Assembly (NCBI GenBank): GCA_965247065.1
Contig: CBDFGN010000006.1
Location: 4,402,001 to 4,466,000 of the forward strand
Origin: CBDFGN01 sp965247065
Lineage (GTDB): Bacteria > Bacteroidota > Bacteroidia > Cytophagales > Cyclobacteriaceae
Length of the DNA stretch: 64,000 nt
Direction: 5' to 3'
Shown: positions 9,480-19,559 of the stretch, in pieces
How positions within the stretch are numbered: the stretch's first letter is position 1
Layout of the letters: every line of letters starts with the position of its first letter
The notes under the pieces: generated by a model
The model's input: only the letters and a program-made list of their open reading frames with translations
What the model was told of the DNA's origin: nothing
The model's database searches: none
Made by a program: the position numbers and the translations under genes

Positions 9480-12400
9480 TCATCTGTTAATTACCAGGAA
9501 CCCGGAATAAGGATCACTCCCGTCGTTTAGATCAATTCGGTAAAAATAGGTGCCTTCTGGAACTTCATCGGAGACTCCGACGTTGGCTGCCCCGGCAAAA
9601 ATGTTATTCCTGTTATCATAGCCGTCGGTTTCGAAGATCTTGTTTCCCCATCGGTTGAATATGACCACCCGGTTGTCGGGAAAGAACTGAATGTTCTCAA
9701 TTTCAAAGAAGTCGTGTCTGCCATCTCCGTTAGGAGATACCGCATTGAATGGATTGATAGTTTTGGGTTCGACCAGGATCTCCAGGATAGCGGTAGTACA
9801 CTCACTGGAAAAGTCACAAATCCTATACTGGAGTTGGTCAATTCCGGTAAAAGAAGTGCCCGAATATTCCACTATCAGGATGCCATCGTTATCGATGAAG
9901 GCCAGGGCCCCGCTGATCGGTTGATCCAGGATTTCCAGGGTGGACAGGTCCAGGTTGTTGTTGGGATCGAAAAGAGTAACCAGCAGACCCACTTCCACGT
10001 CATCGCCGACGTCGGTGGTAATGTCCGTTGGCGGATCAATCTCCGGTGCTTCATTCTGGATGTTGACCTGGATGGTGTTGTCATCGCAGATATTGCACTG
10101 GTTGCAGATCCGGAAATCGATGCTATCGGCTCCAACGGTCCCTTGATTGGGAGTGTACTCGACCGACCCATCGGCCAGCAGGCTGACCATACCTTTGGTG
10201 GGTTGACTGAGAAGGGTAGTGGTTAACGTATCACCGGCATTGGTATTTGCGCTCTGCTGTACGTTGATCACCTCGGCCTGATCAATGGATGCGGATACGG
10301 CCACTGCAATGGCCTGGATTGGTTGGCTGATTGTAGCCTCGGCCTGATCCGACACTAAACTTCCCGAACAAGGATCATTGCCAGACAAAGTGAAAGTTAT
10401 ATTTCCCAAGGTGATGTCACCCGCTGAGGGAGTGTAAACTGCGATTGGGTTGTTAAGATCATCAAAGGTACCAGTCCCATTGGTACTCCGGGATACTGGC
10501 CCGGATGAGGAACCATTCAAGGTAATTGGTTGTCCCAAACAAACCGCCTGGTCTGGGCCGGCATCGACCGTAACCTGAAGGTTAATGGTAATATCGACAT
10601 CATCTGTGCCTGCAATGCATGAACCCGGGGAGTCATCGGTGGTTAAGGTTAAGGTTACCAAACCGTTGGTCTCATCGTTGGTTCCCGGCATCGGCAATAG
10701 GAAGAGCACTTATCGTCAGAAGCATATCGTCCTGGGCAGCGGTGCAGTTTCCAACCGGATCGTCCGTGATTAAGGTAATGGTAACTGTACCGGCAGTTAT
10801 GTCCGAGGCACTTGGAGTATAAAGCGTATTCAGGTTGGTAAGACTACCAAAGGTCCCTGTCCCGGAGCTGCCCCAGGTACTGGTTGAGGCGGAACCCCCA
10901 ATGGTGCCGGTGAGGCTGAGGAGATCCCCGGCACACACAGCCTGATCGACCCCGGCACTGGCTACAGGAGATGGATCGATGGTGATTGTGATTGTAGAAC
11001 CGGCGGCCGTGCAACCTGGCGGAGCATCTGTAGTTATGGTAAGATCTACAGTCCCGTTGGTGATGTCGACAGGACCCGGCGAATAAAGTGGCTCCAGGAT
11101 AGTACTATCGTTGAACGTTCCATCGCCACTGCTACTCCAGTTATTGGTAGTGGCGCCCCCACTGATTGAGCTACCCACCAGGTCGGCCATGTCGCCGGCG
11201 CAAATGGAGGTAGCCGCAGCTAATGCAGTAGCTACCGGAAGCTGGTTTATGGTAATGATTTCCGAATCCACAGCGGCAGGGCAAGCGGTCAGGTCATTAG
11301 CCGTTAGCGTAAGGGTAACCGTTCCTGAAGCAATATCCCCTCCACCCGGTGTGTAAATCGGAGTTAATGAGGATGCATTGTCGAAGGTACCATCTCCACT
11401 TTTGGTCCACATTAGTGAATTGGCCCCAGTTGTATCGCTAAGTGCCAGGTCAACTGTTCCATTGCCACAGATCATGGTTGCTACGGCAGCTGCATCGGCG
11501 AATGGACCTCCGGTTACGGTTATGATAACATTTGATGATGCCGTAACACATCCCGCTGAAGTGGCTGTAAGCGTCAAAGTAACTGGAGAATTGGCAACAT
11601 CCATTGAGCCCGGGGTATAAGTCGCGGCCAAAAGCGTAGAGTCGTCGAATGTACCGTTGCTTGAGGTGGACCACAATAAACTAAGCCCGGTGGCGGCGCT
11701 GGAACTAAGATCGGTAGTTTCGCTGGCACAAATAGTTAAGGGCAATGCCCCGGCAGTGGATGTTGGCTGTGGATTTACCGTAACATTGACCGGGGTACCC
11801 AGGGAAGTTGCGTCACAGGAGTTGGCATCGCTAAGGGAGGTCACCGAATAGATACCGGCTGTGGCTCCTGAAACGGTGTAGGTGGCTGACCCGTGACCAA
11901 GAATCGTCGTCGGAGTTACGCCATCGGTAAAAGTGAAGTCAAAGGGGGCAACTCCGGTAAAGGTGAAAGTGACGTCTGGCAAGGGATCTATGGAACAGAC
12001 GGTTCCACCCCCGCTTGTTACAGCTGTTGGTAAGACATTAATGGTGACTGATAAAGTGGAGGGAGCTGCAGCTGTACAGCCGTTAGCATCATTATAGTTG
12101 ACCGAAACCGTTCCTGTCGGGGCGGTATTTCAGGTGACTGTAACAAAATCGTCCCCTGTTCCACCTCCGGCGGTAATGGATCCCTGGGCTGAAACACTCC
12201 ACGAGTAGTTAGATTGCCCGCTTTGAGTGGTGTAGGTATTTCCAGTGGAATCCACGCAGACAATGCTTGGACCGCCGGTAAATGTTGGTATTGGCAAGGG
12301 GTTTGCAGTAACCACAACATCAAACAACGCCGTGTCGGAGATTCCAGCGGTTATAACCTCCACATTGTAAACCCCGGAAGTTGTTACTGTGTAGGTTTGT

Positions 12401-15400
12401 CCCGAAGCTCCGCCAACAGGAGCACCACTTTCCAGCCATTGATAAGAATCTCCCACAGTGGATGAAAGAACTACGCTTCCTCCTGCGCAAAAGGTGGTAG
12501 GGCCTCCGGCGGTGATATTAGGTTTCGCGGATCCGGCCGCGCGCAGATCCAGGGCCAGGAAGAGCGGATTGGTAACGTGGGTACTCGCGCCAGTTAAGAT
12601 CGTTGTATCAGAGAAATCAGTAAGATCAAATCGTACGATTAATGAAGCCTCTCCAAATGTGTAATACAAGTGGGCATCAAATGGATCTATTTCCAGGTCT
12701 CCGCCCACGCTTGCGCCAAAGAAAGTAACAGCCAGGGATTCTGACCCTGACCCGTCCAGATTGGCTCTCCCGATAAGACTATTACCTACGTCTGCCCAAT
12801 AGACCTTGGCCGGTTGATTGGTCAGGTCCAAAGCCAGCCCCCGGACCTCAGCAGTCGCATCAAAAGTCTCGACCTCCCCGGCAGGGGCGGACAAAATATC
12901 TCTTTTGATCTTGCCATCAACACCGGAGGTCCAGTGGATCATATCATTTATCGGATCCACTTCAACATCCCAGGGCGATATGGTGGGTATGAAACCTGGA
13001 TTTGGGCTGCTGCCGTCAAGGTTAGCTCTGCCAATTTGGTTGTTGCTGGTATCGGCCCAAAATACGTGACCGTTTATTGGGTCCACCGCCACTGAGTGAA
13101 TACCTAAACTGCCAGTTGATATGATGTTCTCTAACGTGCCAACCGGGTCTACCAACTGGGCTCGATAGATTTCGCCATCATCCTCAGCCCAATACAGATA
13201 GTGGTTGGAAGTGTCAATTGCTAATCCGGTTGCATTAAGATTTGAGGTAATGGCGAACTGCTCGTCATTGGAACCATCCCGGCGGGAACTAGCAATTTCC
13301 GACAGGCTGAAATCAGACCAATACAGCCGGGGAGGAATGATAGACAGGGGTACTGACACTGAGAATGCCGAGGTATTTAAAGAGCTGTCCTGTAAGGCCG
13401 AGATTTTGGCCATTCCGCCAGGAAATGACGAGGTATCAATCGCAATTGCCCAGTTGCCGGAGGCATCGGCAAAGGTCGAATCAACAAAGTGCTGACCCTG
13501 GTCGGCCGAGTCGGTAAAGACCTGGATCATGGCGTTAGGCGAAGAGGTTCCAAATACCGAGTCGGATTGCAATACGGTTATTTTAGGAGACAGCACTCCT
13601 TCTTGTGAATTCGTGCCCTGGTTGATTCCACCAGCAGTGTTCCCGTAAATGCTGTTAAAGTGAAACGTGTTCTTTCTGGGGTTGGCGTTGTTTGAGGTTG
13701 AGATACCATATCCATTGTTGTTGTTTATCTGATTCTGAAAGATGTAATTCAAAGTGTCAACCGCTGTCCCCTGAATTTCCACCCCATTTCCTCCGTTATA
13801 AGCGATAACATTGGTCCTGACCATATCCAGTCCCCGGATATCGATATTTACCCCAGCCAGCCCATTGCCCATTGGGGTGGTCCCGTCAGCTTGTACACCC
13901 ACATAATTTCCATCCACATTGGTACTGGTGCCCCAGGATTGTATTCCCCGATTAGTGTTCCCCGATACAATATTCCTCCCGCCGGCGGTGCCATCACCGA
14001 TTTGAGCATCAAGGCCCCCTCCGGCCACGGCAATGCCAATGGTATTTGCAACAGCCATGTCTCCATCCACATTGGTGCCAATATAATTGCCCAGCACCGA
14101 AACGCCGGTACTGTTAATGCTGATCCCGGTAGGATTACCAGCTACAATATTTCTTCCACCCACGGTCCCGTCTCCAACCTGGGTGTAATCAGACCCGGTT
14201 TCAAGAAAGATCCCAACATTGGTGTTAGGAAACGGGATTTGACCGGTAACATCCAGGCCCACGTAATTCCCAATGATAACATTGCTGTCTGAGGATTGGA
14301 TCCGAATGCCCCAAGACCATCCGGTAATCAGGTTCCGGCCAGCTGCTGAGCCATCACCAACTTGGTTCTTCACGGAATTCAATAAGATAACCCCGTTAAA
14401 TCCACCGCCAAGGTTGGTGGTACCGTTTACATCAGTGCCAATGTAATTCCCGATTATCAGGTTTTCCCTGGAGGCGGCATTGGTCACGCGGATGCCGGTG
14501 GCACCTCCAACATCACTGGCAATAGTGTTTTTGCCGGCCGGATTTGTGCTGCCTACGGTGTTATAACTACCGCCATTGGCTATTTGCACAGCTTGGTCGT
14601 TTCCGGTATTGGTCACCGAGGTTCCGTTAAAGTCGGTTCCAAAATAGTTGCCTAGAACCTGGTTGGAATCGCTCTGAAATGAGGCCCCAAAAGTATTACC
14701 TGAGATTATGTTTCTTTCACAGGGTGTCGTTCCCCCGATTACATTGTGCCCACCTAAGGGATTGTAAATCCCATAATAATTCCGCGTTGAAGCGGCGTCA
14801 GTCCCGGCAAGGTTGATCCCTATGTAGTTTCCTATAACCAGGTTGCTGTCTCCTGCCAATTGTAACCCGTTGCCCCAAATCACCTGGTCATATTCCACGA
14901 TATTCAAATATTTAATGGCATTGTGGGAGCTTTGAAATACCAATCCACCACAATTATTGAATCCGGTACAAGGCATGGCTATGTTTGCTCCGGAGATGGT
15001 GATATTGGGTAAACAATTTCCGGTTATGTCGCCATCTATAACCGTGAAGTCGTCGGTAAAAAATACCGGCGCATCCAATACGATCGACTGGTCCTGGATC
15101 GAAGCATCGAACGTGATGGTATCCGGGCCGGGGTTGCTATTAGCAAAACTGGCCGCATTTCTGATCGATCCAATAACCAGGTCAGGGCTGGTGTTAGTAA
15201 CTATCAACGGATTGGGAAATACAATCGGAAAAGGCGCCGAGAACTCGGATGTATTACCATCCGAATCATCCTGGATGGCCGTATAATTGACCATATTGGA
15301 GGGTACGTCGGCCAAGTTAATAGTTATGGACCAATTAGCGCCCGCAGCCGAAACGGCACCAAGGAAGATTTCCCCTTCGTCGTCGGTGTCGGCAAAGATC

Positions 15401-16929
15401 TGTACCGGGGCTCCATTATTTGAGGTGCCGGTGATATTGCCCATGGCATCGGCCCCGTTTATAACCGGGGCAGGTGCCTCAAGGTTTCCCCCATTGATCA
15501 ACTCAATTCCCAAAAGTGTGTTATTATGGATCGAATTGCCGAAAAAGGAATTTTCAATGGCAGCCGGCGGAAAACCAGACACCTCGATGCCATTTTCACC
15601 ATTGTACGCAATTGTATTGGCGATCAGGGAATCGATTGTTGAGGTAGTGTCAATTCTGATACCATCCCTTCCGTTTCCCCGGGCGCTTACTCCATCGAAC
15701 TGAGTTCCGATATAATTACCCTCAACTACATTTATCTGGGTCGTGCCTCCGGTGAAGAAAATACCGTGCTGGCCATTCCCTGAAATCACATTAATTCCGG
15801 ACATGGTGCCATCGCCAATCTGATTATTCTGTGCCCCATTTTCTAATTGAATTCCCTGGCGTGTATTGGGTATGGCGTTGACACCATTGTCATCGAGGCC
15901 AATAAAGTTGCCTAAAATAAAATTTGAACCGGAGCTGTTAATAGAGATGCCATCTATTGAATTCCCTGAAATAACGTTTCTGCCTCCGGCCGTGCCATTG
16001 CCCACCACATTTCCATTGGACCCACCATCCAACCGGATCCCGCTGAACGAGTTTTTTATGGGGATATTGCCTGCCGCGTTGGTCCCAATGTAGTTTCCGT
16101 AGATCCTGTTGTTGCCTCCTCCCGTGATCAAAATCCCTTCCTCGCCATTTCCAGAAATCACATTGCGCTCATTGATGCCATCCCCGATAAGGGTGAGGCT
16201 GGTGGCTTGAAGCAGAATGCCGTTTTGGGTGTTGCCTACTGGGGCATCGCCGTCATAGTTCAAACCGATGTAGTTCCCCAAAATTTGGTTGTCATCAGAT
16301 CCTGGGATGAATATTCCGGTTTCATTTCCGGAAATAATGTTCCGTCCCAGGGCAGTTCCATCACCGATCCGGTTATTCGAGGCCCCGTTAACAATCCCTA
16401 TCCCAAATTCGTTGGGCTGGACCGCAACGGCGTCTCCATTGAAGTTTGTCCCTATGAAATTTGAAACAACAAGATTTCCAGTCGCTCCCATATCATCAAG
16501 GGCAATAGTTCCTCCTCCTGCGTCGAAGCCCAGCATGTTAAATCCCCGGATCGTGTTATCAGCACTCATGACATGGAAACCAACAATCCCTGCGTTGCCG
16601 CCGACTATAATGATATCGGGCCTGCCGTCCCCGTCCATATCGGCATCGATAAACGTTGAGTCATCGTTGATCAACAACTCGCTGTCGATATTTATTTGGT
16701 CACCCAAGATCAGTCCAAAAAAGTCAATGGTATTCGGGCCTATTAGAGCATTGGACTCTTCAATGGCTGCTCTAAGTGTGCAGACTCCTCCAGCTGTAGC
16801 GCACACTCCGTTGCCAGGGATATCATCCCCCGGATCGCCGGTATCGTCAACCGTAAACTGGCCTTTTACCTGGAATGTGTAAACCAGGAAGAACACCAGA
16901 CCAAAATATTTGAGAAATACCCCGCGCAT
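9480..16929 (-). pseudogene. Giant T9SS surface adhesin (gliding-motility CTD), broken by a nonsense codon and a deletion
   Basis: One gene of about 2,500 codons read as three open pieces: 16929-12130, 12129-10687 (same frame) and 10709-9480 (shifted frame). Domains in order: signal peptide (MRGVFLKYFG..VKGQ); a CSLREAI-like opening (CTLRAAIEESN); two long arrays of right-handed beta-helix repeats (GNYIGTN.., GRNVISGN..) separated by an Ig-like domain; a YWTD-like beta-propeller (LYWSDF, YLYWAED, HVFWADT); Ig/PKD-like domains; at least four repeats of about 80 residues ending near YTPGS; a cadherin-like domain; and the type B CTD (AVSPNGDG..VVIFNRWGNKIFE..GTYFYRI). A TGA at 12132-12130 replaces an expected Trp codon. 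Near 10690 about 44 codons appear to be missing and the frame shifts. As read, the exported CTD is separated from the rest, so the adhesin should not reach the surface intact. Confidence 0.85.
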
Positions 16930-17029
16930 CGAGAGCTGAAAATTGAACCAAGTTAAGTTAAAGAAAATCTGGACTTTAAACTATAAGCATGCTTGCAATG
17001 GACTGGCAGAGTACCAACCCGTGGCAAAG

Positions 17030-17564
17030 GAGGAGTCGGGACTCCTGCTCGTACTGCAGTGAATCTACTGGTTTGGATACCTTACTGTCAAAGTGGCTAC
17101 AACAATTGTGAAGGTAAATGTCCAAATGAAGTGATCGGGAAAGTATTTGTCGGCAATAGTTTCTGAAAGAACTACCACATTGGGCCTGTCCAGGATTTCC
17201 TCCGTTGTACCACTTACCAGCCGGAAATCAAATATTTGAAAGAAAGAACTCTCAGTAAACCCCAGGGTCCTTTCTTCGCGGAATTTTCATATTCCACTCG
17301 ATTGTTCGATGGTTGCCAGGACCTCTTCGATTTGCTTGGCGATGACCAAATTTTCCAACTCTGGAAAATCAGTTCTTAAAGCTTTGGCGGTAGCATAATA
17401 GGATCCGGGGATCAGTTCGTGTACCGGAAGCCGACGTCTCAACACTTACGACTATTTCATTTCTTACGATCAGGGAATAGTGAAAGGCCAACACTAAGTC
17501 CTAAACTATAGGTTTTGTTGCGGTAAAGGATCCTAAAGGTCCTCCGGAAATAACTGTGCTCCAT
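17030..17564 (-). pseudogene. Remnant of a MacB/FtsX-type ABC transporter permease
   Basis: Translation of the minus strand by eye gives disjoint pieces of one permease in the correct order. The N-terminus starts with ATG at 17564 (MEHSYFRRTFRILYRNKTYS.. then LGLSVGLSL). A periplasmic-domain piece near 17440-17290 reads TAKALRTDFPELENLV. A second near 17280-17150 reads ESSFFQIFDFRLVSG..RPNVVVLSETIADKYFP. It is fused directly to the last membrane segment (FTFTIVVATLTVRYPNQ), and the NPVDSLQYE-like C-terminal tail follows in another frame. At least two internal deletions and two frameshifts separate the pieces. An intact member would be about 780-800 residues, so most of the gene is gone. Confident as a relic; substrate unknown. 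Confidence 0.8.
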
Positions 17565-17765
17565 AAGGCTCTTATGGAAGACTCTGGCTTTGTAGTCAAA
17601 TTAAATGCCAAAGATCTTAACAGGCTGATAATGAACAGCGTAAGTAGATTTTGAAATTGGGACTGGAGGCTTTCCGTCAGGGAATGATACAGTGACGGTT
17701 CAATATAGTACACCTTGCCTCGACGGAGAGATAACATGTTAGGATTTCTCTCTGCTTTATTTTGT

Positions 17766-17773
17766 TATTTTTG
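17766..17773 (+). promoter_or_regulatory. Candidate -7 box for the AGCS symporter gene
   Basis: TATTTTTG matches TAnnTTTG exactly. A start of transcription near 17780 would place ATG 17799 about 19 nt downstream, supporting that codon over the in-frame TTG 17715 and ATG 17736. No clear -33 TTTG is seen at the right spacing. The rest of 17565-17765 shows nothing recognisable apart from the end of the permease relic. Confidence 0.4.
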
Positions 17774-17798
17774 TTTCCCCTCATTGAACCGCCTCATT

Positions 17799-19478
17799 AT
17801 GCCGCAACCAAATGACTTGCTAAACCTGCTAAACGACCACATCGGGGGTTCCACTTGGTTTGTTTTTCTACTATTGGGCACTGGCGTGTTTTATACGATC
17901 TACCTGGGGTTTCCGCAGATTCGTTTTTTCCGCCATGCCGTGCGCTGTGTCCTCGGGCGCTATGATAAAAAGGAGGATGAGGGAGACACTTCTCATTTCC
18001 AAGCCCTTAGTACAGCACTTTCCGGGACCGTCGGCACAGGTAACATAGGAGGTGTGGCTTTGGCGGTTCACCTTGGAGGGCCCGCGGCGTTGTTTTGGAT
18101 GCTGACCACGGCCTTTTTGGGGATGACCACCAAATTTGTGGAGGTCAGCCTTTCGCACAAGTACCGGGAAAAGGCTGAGGACGGCTCGATAGCCGGAGGG
18201 CCAATGTACTACATGAAGAATAAGCTAAATCTCAAATGGCTGGCTGCCATCTTCGCCTTCTCTACCGTTCTATCTTCCTTTGGTACAGGCAACATGCCAC
18301 AGGTGAACAATATAGCCACTTCAATGTTCGCTACTTTCGGGATAAACCCGATGCTCACCGGCGGAGTGCTGGCTGTGATTTTGGGGTTTGTCATCATTGG
18401 CGGAATCAAACGAATAGCGCGCATCACTGAAAAGTTAGTCCCGGGAATGGCGATAATATATTTTTTGGGAGCCTTCGCGGTCATTTTTTACAACTACGAT
18501 ACCATAGTACCCTCCTTTATCTCCGTTTTCAGCGATGTGCTAACTGGATCCGCCGCCGGTGGGGGTTTTTTAGGCGCCGGATTCGCCTACGCATTCAATC
18601 GAGGAGTGAACCGTGGTTTATTTTCCAATGAGGCTGGTCAAGGATCGGCACCGATAGCTCATGCTGCGGCTCGAGCTCACGAACCTATCTCGGAGGGATT
18701 GGTAGCCATTCTAGAGCCGTTCATTGATACGATCGTGATTTGCACCGTGACGGGATTAGTCCTGCTATCTTCCGGAGTATGGAACGAAAAGCTGGAAAAT
18801 AAATTCCAATATGCGGATCTTCAGATCGTGTCGGACACCTATTCAGAGGACAACAAAGAGCAGGTAGAAAGTCTTTTCCATCATCTCAGCGGTCGGGGGA
18901 CGGTCCCTACGTTCACCGGGAAACTGCAAGTTATGGATGGCATCATCACCAATCAGGTAACGGTGATTCATGCGAGGTCAATAGCTGAGGACGTCAGGAT
19001 TTACCGGGATAAACAACCATTCTCAGGATCGATTGATGTTTATAATGGAGCGGTTCAGGATACAGATTACCTCTACATTTGGATGGGAAGTTCGTTGATC
19101 CATAGCGCAGCTCTAACCACTGAGGCCTTCAAGCGAGGGCTTTTGGGCGATTTTGGGCAATATATTGTTGCAATCGGACTGCTGTTATTTGCTTTTTCCA
19201 CTGCAATTTCCTGGTCGTATTATGGGGACCGGGCGGTCACCTACCTATGGGGTATAAAATATGTAAATTATTATCGTGCTGTTTACGTGGTCGGTTTCTT
19301 CCTGGCATCATTCACCGATACAACCATCATTTGGACGATTTCAGGAATAACGATAGCGCTGATGACGATTCCAAACCTTGTTGGGATTTTGCTGCTACAC
19401 CGGGACATGAAGACAACTCTGAAAGACTACTGGGCAGATTTCAAAAAAGAATGGCCGGATGAAGCAACCCCTGAATAA
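17799..19478 (+). CDS. Alanine/glycine:cation symporter (AGCS) family protein
   Basis: A sodium- (or proton-) coupled amino-acid importer of the AGCS family, 559 residues from ATG 17799, in the inner membrane with about 10-11 membrane segments. Family signatures are GTVGTGNIGGVALAVHLGGP, TKFVEVSLSHKYRE and NEAGQGSAPIAHAAARAHEP. The product is longer than the usual 450-500 residues. About 100 hydrophilic residues (NEKLENKFQ.. to ..YNGAVQDTDY) are inserted between two late membrane segments. The start was chosen because a -7 box lies just upstream. Alanine or glycine is the likely substrate, but the specificity is not shown by sequence. Confidence 0.9.
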   Translation: MPQPNDLLNLLNDHIGGSTWFVFLLLGTGVFYTIYLGFPQIRFFRHAVRCVLGRYDKKEDEGDTSHFQALSTALSGTVGTGNIGGVALAVHLGGPAALFWMLTTAFLGMTTKFVEVSLSHKYREKAEDGSIAGGPMYYMKNKLNLKWLAAIFAFSTVLSSFGTGNMPQVNNIATSMFATFGINPMLTGGVLAVILGFVIIGGIKRIARITEKLVPGMAIIYFLGAFAVIFYNYDTIVPSFISVFSDVLTGSAAGGGFLGAGFAYAFNRGVNRGLFSNEAGQGSAPIAHAAARAHEPISEGLVAILEPFIDTIVICTVTGLVLLSSGVWNEKLENKFQYADLQIVSDTYSEDNKEQVESLFHHLSGRGTVPTFTGKLQVMDGIITNQVTVIHARSIAEDVRIYRDKQPFSGSIDVYNGAVQDTDYLYIWMGSSLIHSAALTTEAFKRGLLGDFGQYIVAIGLLLFAFSTAISWSYYGDRAVTYLWGIKYVNYYRAVYVVGFFLASFTDTTIIWTISGITIALMTIPNLVGILLLHRDMKTTLKDYWADFKKEWPDEATPE

Positions 19479-19559
19479 GAAACCAAGTTTAAGATATTGT
19501 TTAGAACATTTAACCGATTGATTTCCAAACCTTTTTACTCCAGAATAATACTCAAGATT

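Noticed and set aside
12130..12132. TGA read as Trp (alternative genetic code)
   Set aside because: Clear genes in the window end with TGA, for example the transposase (62177-62179) and the DUF721 gene (61626-61628), and a second Trp site became TAG.
15287..16882. Long plus-strand frames over the adhesin repeats
   Set aside because: They arise from the repetitive, Gly/Asn-rich coding of the minus strand; Pro/Ser-rich and with no signals.
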